From: Microbacterium sp. 67-17
GTDB lineage: Bacteria; Actinomycetota; Actinomycetes; Actinomycetales; Microbacteriaceae
Direction: 5' to 3'
DNA: 64,000 nucleotides
Assembly (NCBI RefSeq): GCF_001898325.1
Contig: NZ_MKTR01000006.1
Span: 128,468-192,467 of the forward strand
The notes beneath the pieces were generated by a model. That model ran no database searches and was not told the origin of the DNA. It saw nothing but the letters and a program-made list of their open reading frames with translations. Each line of letters begins with the position of its first letter. Position 1 is the first letter of the stretch. Positions 1 through 8,972 of the stretch are shown here, piece after piece. The position numbers were made by a program, and so were the translations under genes.

Positions 1-693
1 AACCCGAACCGCGTCGGCAAAGACCCCGACATCGAGGTCGACACGATTTCGTTCCTCGAGACGGATGCCGCAGCATCGCGCGGCATCGTGCGCATGATCA
101 CCCGCAAGCAGGGGTGGCTCTTCTTCCCCCTGCTGACCCTCGAGGGCATGAACCTCTACGCACTGAGCTTTCGACACCTGCTCTCGCGAGGGCCCGTCAA
201 GGGCCGATGGACGGAGCTCGGCATCCTGACCCTGCGTTTTGGCATCGTGCTGGTGCCGATCTTCCTGTTGCTGCCGCTGGGCATGGCCTTCGCGTTCTTC
301 GGAGTCATGGTTGCCGTGTTCGGGGTGTACATGGGGGCGTCGTTCGCGCCGAACCACAAAGGGATGCCGATCATCGCGCCCGACGCGAAGCTCGACTTCT
401 TCTCGAAGCAGGTCCGTACCTCGCGGAACGTCGCCGGCGGTTGGTGGGCGACCTGGCTCATGGGGGGCCTGAACTACCAGGTCGAGCACCACCTGTTCCC
501 GAGCATGTCGCGCCTGCACCTGGCGCGGGCCCGTGAGATCGTGCGCGACTACTGCGCCACCCACGACGTTCCCTACACCGAGACCTCGCTCTGGCGCTCG
601 TACGCGATCGTCATCGACTACCTCAACAGGGTCGGGCTGGCCGCCCGCGACCCGTTCGACTGCCCCATGGTTTCGGAGTACCGTCGGGCCTGA
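1..693 (+). CDS. Fatty acid desaturase, C-terminal part (runs off window start)
   Basis: The reading frame is open from base 1 and gives 230 residues before the stop, so the start and the first histidine boxes lie outside the window. It introduces a double bond into membrane acyl chains in front-end or acyl-lipid desaturases of this type. The visible part has two hydrophobic stretches (about residues 36-60 and 75-110) and the third histidine box QVEHHLFP followed by SRLHLARAR, which ligates the di-iron centre and is diagnostic of the family. The N-terminal residues NPNRVGKDPDIE resemble the segment that follows the second His box. Substrate position cannot be judged. The family call is firm. 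Confidence 0.9.
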   Translation, partial: NPNRVGKDPDIEVDTISFLETDAAASRGIVRMITRKQGWLFFPLLTLEGMNLYALSFRHLLSRGPVKGRWTELGILTLRFGIVLVPIFLLLPLGMAFAFFGVMVAVFGVYMGASFAPNHKGMPIIAPDAKLDFFSKQVRTSRNVAGGWWATWLMGGLNYQVEHHLFPSMSRLHLARAREIVRDYCATHDVPYTETSLWRSYAIVIDYLNRVGLAARDPFDCPMVSEYRRA

Positions 694-753
694 GCCTCCC
701 CGACCCTCGGCGCGCGATCACCGTCCGGACGGAGCTCCCAGGTATCACTGGTA

Positions 754-954
754 GTGTCTTTCACGGCGGACATCGTTCTCGATCTCTGCCGGCGTCGTCG
801 ATACGCATCCCGGCCTGACGGTCCGGCTCTCTTCTCGAACGGCGAACCGATGCGCGAACCCGCGCCGTCGCCAATCCTCCGCTCACCACAGCCCTTCGCC
901 GCTTCACGCGGCTTGTGCAGCTGTGCGCGGACAATCACGAAAGCATCCCCATGA
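754..954 (+). CDS. Possible 66-codon leader ORF coupled to the helicase gene
   Basis: A GTG-started frame of 66 codons fills most of the 257-base leader before the helicase gene. Its TGA stop at 952-954 overlaps the helicase ATG at 951 in an ATGA arrangement, the usual sign of translational coupling. The peptide is rich in Arg, Ser and Pro, has CSCA near its end and matches no family I know. No clear ribosome binding site precedes the GTG. It may be a regulatory leader peptide or simply an open frame in a long 5' untranslated leader, which is common for cold-shock DEAD-box helicases. Low confidence as a gene. Confidence 0.25.
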   Translation: MSFTADIVLDLCRRRRYASRPDGPALFSNGEPMREPAPSPILRSPQPFAASRGLCSCARTITKASP

Positions 955-2429
955 CTACTTTCCTTGACCTTGGCGTGCCCGCAGTGCTCGCCGAGGTGCT
1001 CAGCTCCTCGGGCAAGACCGAGGCATTTCCGATCCAGCGCGACACGCTGCCCGACTCCCTTGCCGGGCGCGACGTGCTCGGCCGCGGCCGCACCGGCAGC
1101 GGCAAGACGATCGCGTTCGCGCTGCCGCTGGTCGCGCGTATCGCGGCATCCTCAACCCCGCTGACCTCCGGTCGCCCGCGCGGCCTGGTCTTGGCGCCCA
1201 CCCGGGAGCTTGCGACGCAGATCGCCGCGACGATCGAGCCGCTCGCAAACGCCGTCGGCCTGCGGGTCACGACGATCTTCGGTGGCGTCAGCCAGCGTCC
1301 GCAGGAGCAGGCGTTGCGCGCCGGCGTCGACATTGTCGTGGCCTGCCCCGGTCGCCTCGAAGACCTCATGAAGCAGCAGGTCGTCCGTCTCGACCGCGTC
1401 GAGGTGAGCGTGCTCGACGAGGCCGACCACATGGCCGACCTTGGCTTCCTCCCGGGCGTCACACGCATCCTCGCTGCAACGCCGGCCGATGGTCAGCGCC
1501 TCCTGTTCAGTGCCACTCTCGACGGCGGCATCGATGTGCTCGCTCGCCGGTTCCTGTCATCGCCCGTCAGCCACGAGGTCGACGAGTCCAGTGTTCCCGC
1601 CGGGGAGATGACTCACCGCGTGTTCTTGATCCCGGGCACCGAGGAGAAGACCGCGCTCGTTCGCGAGCTCGCTTCGGGCCAGGGGCGCCGCATCCTCTTC
1701 ACCCGCACCAAGCACCAGGCCAAGAAGCTTGCCAAGCAGCTCACTGCTGCAGGCATCCCCGCTGTCGACCTGCACGGAAACCTCTCTCAGAACGCCCGGG
1801 ACCGGAACCTTGCCGCGTTCTCGGCCGCACCCGAGGACGGCGGCGTGCGGGTGCTGGTCGCGACGGATGTCGCAGCCCGTGGCGTACATGTCGACCAGGT
1901 CGAGCTCGTCGTGCACGTGGATCCTCCCGTCGAGCACAAGGCTTACCTGCACCGGTCGGGGCGTACCGCACGTGCCGGTGCCGAGGGAACAGTTGTCACG
2001 GTGGGCCTCGAGGCGCAGCGCCGCGAGATCGCCCAGCTTCTCAAGAAGGCAGGCATCCAGGTCGAGGCGGAGTCTGTGAAGTCATCGTCGGCAGCCGTCG
2101 ATGAGCTGGTCGGACCGCGCGCCGCGCACCGGATGCTGCCCGTCACCGCGCCGGCGTCATCGCCCCGCACCGCCCGTTCAAGCGGGTCGGGTAGCGGAGG
2201 CCAGCGGTCCGGCAGTGGACAGCGCAGCGGCTCGGGTCGCGGTACCCAGCAGGGACGCGCAGCGAAGCCCGGGCACACGGCCAAGCCCGCCCACGCTCAC
2301 AACCCGCGTCACGCCGCCGACCAGGGGTCCGCGCCGGAGCGCAACCCGCAGCGCGCCGAGGGTGCGCCCGCCCGACGTCGCCGCGGTTCACGCGGGCGCG
2401 GCGCGGGTCAGCGCCCCGCCGCCCAGTAA
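951..2429 (+). CDS. DEAD-box ATP-dependent RNA helicase
   Basis: ATP-dependent RNA unwinding protein of 492 residues, of the DeaD/RhlE type involved in rRNA maturation and mRNA turnover. The ordered superfamily 2 motifs are visible: Q motif region (FPIQRDTLPD), Walker A GRTGSGKT, APTRELA, VLDEADHM (DEAD), SAT, then the second RecA lobe with ATDVAARGVHV and HRSGRTARAG. After about residue 390 comes a low-complexity basic tail rich in Gly, Ser, Arg and Gln, typical of actinobacterial RNA helicases that contact RNA nonspecifically. I chose the ATG at 951 over an in-frame ATG at 915 because the conserved N-terminus begins with MTTFLDLGVP. A long leader precedes it. Confidence 0.95.
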   Translation: MTTFLDLGVPAVLAEVLSSSGKTEAFPIQRDTLPDSLAGRDVLGRGRTGSGKTIAFALPLVARIAASSTPLTSGRPRGLVLAPTRELATQIAATIEPLANAVGLRVTTIFGGVSQRPQEQALRAGVDIVVACPGRLEDLMKQQVVRLDRVEVSVLDEADHMADLGFLPGVTRILAATPADGQRLLFSATLDGGIDVLARRFLSSPVSHEVDESSVPAGEMTHRVFLIPGTEEKTALVRELASGQGRRILFTRTKHQAKKLAKQLTAAGIPAVDLHGNLSQNARDRNLAAFSAAPEDGGVRVLVATDVAARGVHVDQVELVVHVDPPVEHKAYLHRSGRTARAGAEGTVVTVGLEAQRREIAQLLKKAGIQVEAESVKSSSAAVDELVGPRAAHRMLPVTAPASSPRTARSSGSGSGGQRSGSGQRSGSGRGTQQGRAAKPGHTAKPAHAHNPRHAADQGSAPERNPQRAEGAPARRRRGSRGRGAGQRPAAQ

Positions 2430-2443
2430 GGAACCAGGTCTCA

Positions 2444-2505
2444 CACGAGGGGTCGCAACACGCCGCACGCGCACAGCGCGACACGGCGTGTTGCGACCCC
2501 TCGTG
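2444..2505. terminator. 22-bp perfect inverted repeat between convergent genes
   Basis: Arms 2444-2465 and 2484-2505 are exact reverse complements over 22 bases and enclose an 18-base loop. The left arm begins CACGAGGGGTCGCAACACG. It sits between the stop codons of the helicase and the convergent reductase gene, so it probably ends transcription from both sides. There is no T-run, which is usual for high-GC actinobacteria. The length and perfection exceed a normal terminator, so it could also be one copy of a dispersed REP-like palindrome. Confidence 0.75.
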
Positions 2506-2552
2506 CTTGGTGCTCAGGCGCAGAGGCGACCTGAGACCGTTGAGAGCTCGGC

Positions 2553-3500
2553 TCAGATATCGGTGGGGGTCCACTCCGAGACGACGCTGAGCTCGTCGAG
2601 CTCGTCGTCGGTGAGCTGCAGCGTCGCGCTGGCGAGGAGGTCGGCTACCTGCTCGACGCGCGAGGCGCTCGCGATCGGGGCGACAACGTGCGGCTGTTCG
2701 CGCAGCCACGCCAGCGACACCGCCGCCATCGTGCTCGCGTGGGCCGCGGCGATCCGCTCCAAGACGTGCAGGACCTGCAGCCCCTGTGGCGTCGCGTACT
2801 TCGCGGCTCCCTTGGCGCGAGGTGACGCGCCGTCCTCGGCATCCGGTGACCGGTACTTGCCCGTGAGGAAACCGCTGGCGAGGGCGTAGTACGGCAGGAT
2901 GCCGAGCTCGAACTCGTCGGCGATCGGAGCCAGCTCGCTCTCGACCTCGAAGCGGTGCACGAGGTTGTAGTGAGGCTGCAGAGCGACGGGCCGAGCAACG
3001 CCGAGGTCGGCTGCGGTCAGCATCCATTCGCGGATGCGTTCGGGCGTGAAGTTCGACAGCCCGATCGTGCGAACAAGGCCGTCATCGACGAGCTTGCCGA
3101 AGGCGGCTACAGCTTCGGCGAGTGGAACCTCGGGATCGTCGTAGTGCGCGTAGTACAGGTCGATGGTGTCGATGCCGAGGCGCTCCAGCGACGCCTCGGC
3201 GGCACCGCGGATGTTCTTCAGGCCCGGGAAGTCGGGGTGGCGGCTGACCTTGGTTGCGATGGTCAGCTGTGCGGATGGACGGGCGGCGAGCCAGGCGCCG
3301 ATGATCCGTTCGCTGTCGCCGCCGGTGTTGCCCGGAACCCACGCGCTGTATCCATCGGCGGTATCGACGAAGTCGCCGCCTCCGTCGGTGAAGGCGTCGA
3401 GGATCGCGAAGCTCTCATCGCGGTCCGCTGTCCAGCCGAAAACGTTGCCACCGAGGCAGAGGGGGAAGACGTCGAGGTCGCTGGTTCCGATGCGGGTCAT
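2553..3500 (-). CDS. Aldo/keto reductase
   Basis: Cytosolic NADPH-dependent oxidoreductase of 315 residues with the TIM-barrel pattern of the aldo/keto reductase superfamily. The catalytic tetrad can be traced: Asp in FVDTADGYS, the following Tyr, Lys in IATKVSRH and His in YYAHYDDP. The C-terminal cofactor region reads VVAPIASASRVEQV, in place of the usual IPG(A/T)(S/R) motif. Length is normal for the bacterial YajO/Tas-like branch. It is monocistronic, convergent with the helicase and divergent from the GH18 gene. The substrate cannot be inferred. Confidence 0.93.
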   Translation of the reverse strand: MTRIGTSDLDVFPLCLGGNVFGWTADRDESFAILDAFTDGGGDFVDTADGYSAWVPGNTGGDSERIIGAWLAARPSAQLTIATKVSRHPDFPGLKNIRGAAEASLERLGIDTIDLYYAHYDDPEVPLAEAVAAFGKLVDDGLVRTIGLSNFTPERIREWMLTAADLGVARPVALQPHYNLVHRFEVESELAPIADEFELGILPYYALASGFLTGKYRSPDAEDGASPRAKGAAKYATPQGLQVLHVLERIAAAHASTMAAVSLAWLREQPHVVAPIASASRVEQVADLLASATLQLTDDELDELSVVSEWTPTDI

Positions 3501-3632
3501 GGGTCCATCCTCGCACCGCTACAACGTGAGGAGATTCTCATCGTGTCGTCGATGTCTACCCCGATGCGCCGTCGATAGCGTGTGGCTCGCGACATTCATC
3601 TCTGCATCAGCGTCCGCACCCGAGAGGACCCC

Positions 3633-5276
3633 ATGATCGTTCGATTCGCCCGCCCGGGACTTGCGATTCTCGCCGCCGCGGGGATGGTGCTGGGGGTCTG
3701 GCTGGCACTCGTCCCGGCGACACGATCGGATGCCGTCTCCTGCGCTCCCACGTGGTCGTCGAGGGCCACGTACGTCGGGGGTGACACGGCCAGCAAGAAC
3801 GGCATCCAGTACCGCGCGAACTGGTGGACGCGAGGGGATGACCCGGTCACCCACAACGGCGTCACGGGAACAGGCCAGCCGTGGACCTCCCTGGGCGCGT
3901 GCGGTGCCGTGCCACCCGCACCGACGGTAACCCCCACACCGACGGTAACCCCCACACCGACGGTAACCCCCACACCGACGGTAACCCCCGCTCCGACGAC
4001 CCCATCCCCGAGCCCGACGCCGACAGCTTCCTGCACAGTTGCAACCTGGAGCGCAGGGACGATCTACGTCGCAGGAAACACGGCAACGCGCAGCGGCATC
4101 CTTTATCGAGCGAATTGGTGGACGCGCGGTGATGACCCGACTACGCACAACGGCGTCACCGGGACGGGCCAGCCGTGGACGTCGCTCGGTTCGTGCGGTG
4201 CGACGCCCACCCCCACTCCGACCGCTACGCCAACGCTGACTCCGACACCCACGCCCACGCCGACGCGCACCGCTACGCCCTCACCAACGCCGACGCCGAG
4301 CCCTTCGGGAACCCCGGGACTCCCGCCGGAGTTCGTCTTCAGCCCGTACAAGGACGTCACCGTCGGCATGAACTGGAATACCTACGCGATGGGAACCGCC
4401 GTCGGCGGCTCATCCCGGCCGCTCGTGGGTGCCGGCGGGCTGCTCGGCAGCAGCACCACAGATCTGGATGCCGTCACCTTGGCTTTCGCGACCGGAACAT
4501 GCGGGAGCGAGAACTGGGGTGGTGTCGCTGCCCAGGCTTTCGCCGACGCCAACATTCCCGCGCTTGAGGTGGCAGGCGTCGACTACATCGTTTCCACGGG
4601 AGGGGCGGCGGGAGCCTTCCACTGCTCCTCGGCTGCGGGAATGACCACGTTCATCGAGAGGTACGCGTCAGATCACTTGATCGGCATCGACTTCGATATC
4701 GAATCCGGGCAGTCTGCGGCCGACATCCGTGATCTTGTTGCGTCTGCTGTCGGCGTCCAGCAGGCCTACCCGGACCTGCGGTTCTCGTTCACCCTCGCAA
4801 CTCTCGCCGCCAGCGACGGCAGTTACGGCGGCCTCAACGCGACCGGCGACACGACAGTGCGCGCGATTCTGGCATCGGGACTGCGCAACTACACCGTCAA
4901 CCTCATGGTGATGGATTACGGCGCCGCGGGTTCGGGCGTGTGCGTTGTCCGCGGCGGACTATGTGACATGGGAGCCTCGGCGATCCAGGCGACAAAGAAT
5001 CTCCAACACACCTATGCGATCCCGGCGAACAGGATCGAGCTGACCCCGATGATCGGGATGAACGACGTGCGCGATGAGATCTTCACCCTCGCGGATGTTC
5101 AGACCGTCGCCGCTTACGCGAAGACCTCAGGGCTCGCCGGCATCCACTTCTGGTCCCTCGATCGAGACGTGCCCTGTTCGCCGCCGACCCCGTGGGTCTC
5201 GATCACCTGCAACTCGGTGACCAGCGGCACCGCCTCGCTGTCGTACACGAACGGCTTCCTTGACGCGCTCGGGTAA
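3633..5276 (+). CDS. Secreted GH18 chitinase-like protein with two CBM5/12 modules
   Basis: Exported protein of 547 residues. A signal peptide (MIVRFARPGL then a hydrophobic core, residues 1-34) is followed by two nearly identical chitin-binding type 3 modules, each ending NGVTGTGQPWTSLG and carrying a YRANWWTRGDDP core, joined by Thr-Pro linkers. From about residue 230 comes a GH18 barrel with LIGIDFDIES, matching the DxxDxDxE catalytic signature with Glu as proton donor, and a late VNLMVMDYG strand. It should bind and cut chitin outside the cell. The ATG at 3633 has GAGAGG upstream and begins the signal peptide, so an earlier in-frame GTG at 3582 was not used. Confidence 0.92.
   Translation: MIVRFARPGLAILAAAGMVLGVWLALVPATRSDAVSCAPTWSSRATYVGGDTASKNGIQYRANWWTRGDDPVTHNGVTGTGQPWTSLGACGAVPPAPTVTPTPTVTPTPTVTPTPTVTPAPTTPSPSPTPTASCTVATWSAGTIYVAGNTATRSGILYRANWWTRGDDPTTHNGVTGTGQPWTSLGSCGATPTPTPTATPTLTPTPTPTPTRTATPSPTPTPSPSGTPGLPPEFVFSPYKDVTVGMNWNTYAMGTAVGGSSRPLVGAGGLLGSSTTDLDAVTLAFATGTCGSENWGGVAAQAFADANIPALEVAGVDYIVSTGGAAGAFHCSSAAGMTTFIERYASDHLIGIDFDIESGQSAADIRDLVASAVGVQQAYPDLRFSFTLATLAASDGSYGGLNATGDTTVRAILASGLRNYTVNLMVMDYGAAGSGVCVVRGGLCDMGASAIQATKNLQHTYAIPANRIELTPMIGMNDVRDEIFTLADVQTVAAYAKTSGLAGIHFWSLDRDVPCSPPTPWVSITCNSVTSGTASLSYTNGFLDALG
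3920..3991 (+). repeat. Four 18-bp tandem repeats in the GH18 linker
   Basis: Four head-to-tail copies of an 18-base unit (ACCGACGGTAACCCCCAC; the last copy has one change) encode the first Thr-Pro-Val linker of the GH18 protein. Because the unit is a multiple of three, copy-number change would lengthen or shorten the linker without a frameshift. Confidence 0.9.
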
Positions 5277-5350
5277 TGGATGCGCGGCGCGGGGCTAACT
5301 CACGGCTGCCGCTCCTGACGTGGGTGCTGCGGTTCGGTAGCGTGTGACGA

Positions 5351-7030
5351 GTGAACGCACCCGTCGATCCGACAACCACGCCTGCCTGGTCCGCCCTCAC
5401 CGACGCCGCATCCGGGTTCGCCCCGGATCTGCGTGCCTGGTTCGCCGCCGACCCCGGCCGGGTCGAGCGGATGAGTCATCCGCTTGCCGACCTGCACGTC
5501 GACCTGTCGAAGAACCTCGTCACCGATGAGATCCTCGCCTCGCTCGTGCAGCTGGCTGAGCAGACCGGGGTGCAGGAGCGTTTCGCGCAGATGCTCGCTG
5601 GCGTGCACCTGAATACCTCCGAGGACCGCGCGGTGCTGCACACGGCGCTGCGTCGCCCGGCAGGGGAGAGCCCCGCGCTCGTCGTCGACGGCCAGGATGT
5701 CGACACCGATGTGCACGCGGTGCTTGATGCGATGGATGCCTTCGCCAACCGGGTGCGGTCGGGGGAGTGGCTCGGCGTGACCGGCAAGAAGGTCACGCAC
5801 GTCGTCAACATCGGCATCGGCGGGTCGGACCTCGGCCCCGTCATGGTCTACGAGGCCCTGCGGCCCTATGCGAACGCCGGGATCGAGGCGCGGTTCGTCT
5901 CGAACATCGACCCGACCGACATGGCGCAGAAGACCGCGGACCTCGACCCCGAGACGACGCTGTTTATCGTCGCCTCGAAGACCTTTACGACGCTCGAGAC
6001 CCTCACCAATGCCCGGCTTGCGCGAGACTGGCTGTGGGCTGGGCTCACGGCATCCGGTGCCATCGACGGGACGGAAGCCGCCAAGACTGGTGCCGTCGCT
6101 CACCACTTTGCGGCTGTCTCGACCGCGCTCGACAAGGTCGCCGCGTTCGGCATCGACACCGACAACGCATTCGGCTTCTGGGACTGGGTGGGCGGCCGCT
6201 ATTCGGTCGATTCGGCGATCGGGCTCTCGCTCACCATTGCGCTCGGTCCGGATGCCTTCCGTGACCTGCTCGCCGGATTCCACGCCGTCGATGTGCACGT
6301 TGCGACGACCCCGCTCGAGCGGAATGTGCCGGTGCTCATGGGCCTGCTCAACGTCTGGTACACGAACTTCCTCGGCGCACAGACCCACGCGGTGCTGCCG
6401 TACGCGCAGCAGCTGCACCGGTTCCCGGCATATCTGCAGCAGCTCACGATGGAATCCAATGGCAAGCGCGTCCGCTGGGACGGTTCGCCGGTTGTGACCG
6501 ACACCGGTGAAGTGTTCTGGGGTGAGCCCGGCACGAACGGGCAGCACGCGTTCTATCAGCTCATCCATCAGGGCACCCGGTTGATCCCTGCCGATTTCAT
6601 CGCCTTCGTCAACCCCGCCTACCCGCTCGAGGATGGCGGCCGTGACGTGCACGGACTGTTCCTGGCGAACTTCCTCGCCCAGACCAAGGCGCTGGCGTTT
6701 GGCAAGACCGCCGAGGAGGTCGAGGCCGAAGGGTCAACCGGGGCGCTCGTGGCCGCGCGCACCTTCCCGGGCAACCGCCCCACCACGTCGATCTTCGCGC
6801 CCGCACTCACTCCGTCGGCGCTCGGTCAGCTCATCGCGCTGTACGAGCACATCGTGTTCACGCAGGGGACGATCTGGGGCATCAACTCCTTCGACCAGTG
6901 GGGAGTCGAGCTCGGCAAGCAGTTGGCTTTGCAGATCGCTCCGGCTATCGAGGGTGACGCTGCCGCTGTCGCGGCGCAGGATGCTTCCACCCAGGCTCTG
7001 CTGGAGTACTACCGCACTCACCGCCGCTAA
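5351..7030 (+). CDS. pgi: Glucose-6-phosphate isomerase
   Basis: Glycolytic enzyme of 559 residues interconverting glucose 6-phosphate and fructose 6-phosphate in the cytosol. Family signatures are intact: [11 protein letters not shown] in the first SIS domain, [25 protein letters not shown] with the catalytic Glu and His region, and the C-terminal [12 protein letters not shown]. Full length for the bacterial enzyme. The start is a GTG at 5351 giving [13 protein letters not shown]; the upstream Shine-Dalgarno is weak. It appears monocistronic, with the next gene convergent. Confidence 0.97.
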   Translation: MNAPVDPTTTPAWSALTDAASGFAPDLRAWFAADPGRVERMSHPLADLHVDLSKNLVTDEILASLVQLAEQTGVQERFAQMLAGVHLNTSEDRAVLHTALRRPAGESPALVVDGQDVDTDVHAVLDAMDAFANRVRSGEWLGVTGKKVTHVVNIGIGGSDLGPVMVYEALRPYANAGIEARFVSNIDPTDMAQKTADLDPETTLFIVASKTFTTLETLTNARLARDWLWAGLTASGAIDGTEAAKTGAVAHHFAAVSTALDKVAAFGIDTDNAFGFWDWVGGRYSVDSAIGLSLTIALGPDAFRDLLAGFHAVDVHVATTPLERNVPVLMGLLNVWYTNFLGAQTHAVLPYAQQLHRFPAYLQQLTMESNGKRVRWDGSPVVTDTGEVFWGEPGTNGQHAFYQLIHQGTRLIPADFIAFVNPAYPLEDGGRDVHGLFLANFLAQTKALAFGKTAEEVEAEGSTGALVAARTFPGNRPTTSIFAPALTPSALGQLIALYEHIVFTQGTIWGINSFDQWGVELGKQLALQIAPAIEGDAAAVAAQDASTQALLEYYRTHRR

Positions 7031-7068
7031 GACGGTGCGGGGCATCCTTCCGTAGGGGAGGCTGCCCC

Positions 7069-8319
7069 TCAGTGGTGGGTGGAGTGGTGGGTGGGCGGGG
7101 CCTGCTCGGCGGCGAGCACGCCACCCAGCTCGCGGAAGAGGCTGTCGGCCAGGTTCGGGTAGAGACCTTCGGCGTCGAAAGCCTCGGGCAAGAACGTGAC
7201 GGCCACCGAGATCGAGAGGTCCTCGTCGGCGAGGTACGCGGCCACCGCGGCATACCCGCTGAAGAGCGGGTTTTGCAGGATCCAGTCCCCAGAGGTGACC
7301 AGACCGATGCCGTAGGTGTACGGCTCGATCTGGGTGAAGCAGGACGGGCACCCGTCGACCGGTGAGCCAAATCCGCGCAGCTCCGTGGAGGTCATGGCGT
7401 CATGGGCTTCGGGGGAGAGGAGCTCACCGGTGCCGATGGCACGGATCGTGGTGTCGAGGTCGTCGATCGTCGAGGTCTGGACGGCGCCGTGGGGGAGCGT
7501 CCACGACGGGTTCCAGTAGGTGCTCTCTTCGGTGAAGACCCGACCATCGGTGATGTCGAAGAACGGGCGCCGCTCCGAGGTGAAGGCGTGCAGGGCGGGC
7601 TCGGGAATCTCGCCGGTGAGGCTCGCGTGAGTGCCGGTCAGGCCCAGCGGATCAAGGATGCGCTGCTGGATGAGCTGATCCAGGGGCGTGCCGGTCGCAG
7701 CTTCCAGCGCCTTGCCGAGGATGACGTACCCGGTGTGGGAGTACCCCCAGTTCGTGCCGGGCTCAAACCACAGGGGCTGATCGGCGCCAAAGGCGATGAG
7801 CTCGTCGGCGGTCCACATGCGGTACGGGTCGCTGTAGCTGCCCTCGACGAACGCGGGATTGGGGACGAAGTCCTGGATGCCGGAGGTCATCTGCGCTAGC
7901 TGCAGCAGGGTCACCTCGTCGGCATGCGGGATCTCGGGCTCCCACACCGAGAGGCGATCATCAAGATGGAGCACTCCTTCATCGGCAAGCTGGAGAAGCA
8001 CCATCGCGACGTAGCTGATCGCTACGGCGCCGTTGCGGAAGTGCATCTCGGGTGTTGCGGGTACCCCGGTGATCGACTCCCCGAATGCTTCACGAAAGAT
8101 CGTCTGTCCGTCGCGGCTGACTTTGACGATCGCGGCCCGGACTGGCTGCGTGGCGATGAAGTTCTGCACCGTCGTCTCGATCAGGGCGGCCTCGGTGCTC
8201 GTGGCAGTTGCTGAGGCATCCGGAGTCGCTGAGGCATCCGGAGTCGGCGCGGTGCATCCGGTGAGCGCGGCGACGACGAGCGCGGCACTGACAGCGGCGA
8301 CGAGGGGTGAAAAGCGCAT
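7069..8319 (-). CDS. Beta-lactamase-family lipoprotein lacking catalytic residues
   Basis: Lipoprotein of 416 residues: signal peptide with lipobox ALTGC, an Ala/Thr/Ser spacer, then a class C beta-lactamase / D-alanyl-D-alanine carboxypeptidase fold. Where family members have the SxxK nucleophile (G-S-V-T-K) this protein reads RNGAVAISYVAMVLLQL, so both Ser and Lys are replaced. The YxN motif reads YSH, and the region of the C-terminal HxG reads QNPLFSGYAAVAAYL. The fold-level signature (HLDDRLSVWEPEIP, LLQLAQMTSGIQDF, NWGYSHTGYVILGKALE) is otherwise intact. It is therefore probably a non-catalytic surface protein. Its ATG overlaps, on the opposite strand, a potential ATG of the RNase H gene. 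Confidence 0.9.
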   Translation of the reverse strand: MRFSPLVAAVSAALVVAALTGCTAPTPDASATPDASATATSTEAALIETTVQNFIATQPVRAAIVKVSRDGQTIFREAFGESITGVPATPEMHFRNGAVAISYVAMVLLQLADEGVLHLDDRLSVWEPEIPHADEVTLLQLAQMTSGIQDFVPNPAFVEGSYSDPYRMWTADELIAFGADQPLWFEPGTNWGYSHTGYVILGKALEAATGTPLDQLIQQRILDPLGLTGTHASLTGEIPEPALHAFTSERRPFFDITDGRVFTEESTYWNPSWTLPHGAVQTSTIDDLDTTIRAIGTGELLSPEAHDAMTSTELRGFGSPVDGCPSCFTQIEPYTYGIGLVTSGDWILQNPLFSGYAAVAAYLADEDLSISVAVTFLPEAFDAEGLYPNLADSLFRELGGVLAAEQAPPTHHSTHH

Positions 8320-8386
8320 GAGCGACAGTGTGTCAGATCTGTCCCGCGTGCTCTGCTGGGCGCTGCTGGCTGGAAGACTAGAAGGC

Positions 8387-8953
8387 GTGCCAGATCCGAT
8401 CTCCCCGCATCCGACCGACCGGTACATCGTCGCCACCGACGGTGCCTGCAAGGGAAACCCGGGGCCGACCGGATGGGCGTGGGTCGGGGAGGACGGCAAT
8501 TGGGCGGCGGGGTCGCTGCCGGAGGGCACCAACAACATCGGCGAGTTGCTGGGGTTGCTCTATGCGATCACTGATCATGCCGATGTGACCGAACTCGTCA
8601 TCCAGGCCGACTCGAAGTATGCGATCGACACGTACTCGTCGTGGATGGACGGCCACCGCCGTCGTGGATGGGTGACCAGTGCGAAAAAGCCGGTGGCCAA
8701 TCGAGACATCCTCGAGCGTCTCATCGCCGCCCGCGACGCCCGCCGCGCGGCGGGAATGCCGGATGTCGTGCTCGAACATGTGCGCGGGCACAGCGGTCAT
8801 CGCCTCAACAGTTGGGCCGACGAGCGTGCCGTGCGCGCGTCCGAGCATGCGGCGAAAGGCGAGGCTCTCGTGTGGACGTCACTGCGGGGGCTTGACCCGC
8901 TCGACGTTTCGACCGACCCGCCTCGGTCGGCTGCCGACCGGAACCGGCGCTGA
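8387..8953 (+). CDS. rnhA: Ribonuclease HI
   Basis: Endonuclease of 188 residues that cuts RNA in RNA-DNA hybrids. The four acidic metal ligands can be followed: Asp in VATDGACKGNPG, Glu in NNIGELLGL, Asp in IQADSKYAID and Asp in NSWADERAV, with the catalytic-loop His in RGHSGH. The GTG at 8387 was chosen because GGAAG lies ten bases upstream and the protein then begins close to the first strand. An ATG at 8318 is also in frame but overlaps the divergent lipoprotein start. A short C-terminal tail after the fold looks disordered. Confidence 0.93.
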   Translation: MPDPISPHPTDRYIVATDGACKGNPGPTGWAWVGEDGNWAAGSLPEGTNNIGELLGLLYAITDHADVTELVIQADSKYAIDTYSSWMDGHRRRGWVTSAKKPVANRDILERLIAARDARRAAGMPDVVLEHVRGHSGHRLNSWADERAVRASEHAAKGEALVWTSLRGLDPLDVSTDPPRSAADRNRR

Positions 8954-8972
8954 GCGCAATATCGGGGGCGTC

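Noticed and set aside
5300-6652. 450-codon minus-strand open frame
   Set aside because: Antisense shadow of pgi, which carries clear motifs on the plus strand.
7069-8538. Longer lipoprotein start at 8538
   Set aside because: The extra 73 residues lack a signal sequence and overlap rnhA; the lipobox signal starts at 8319.
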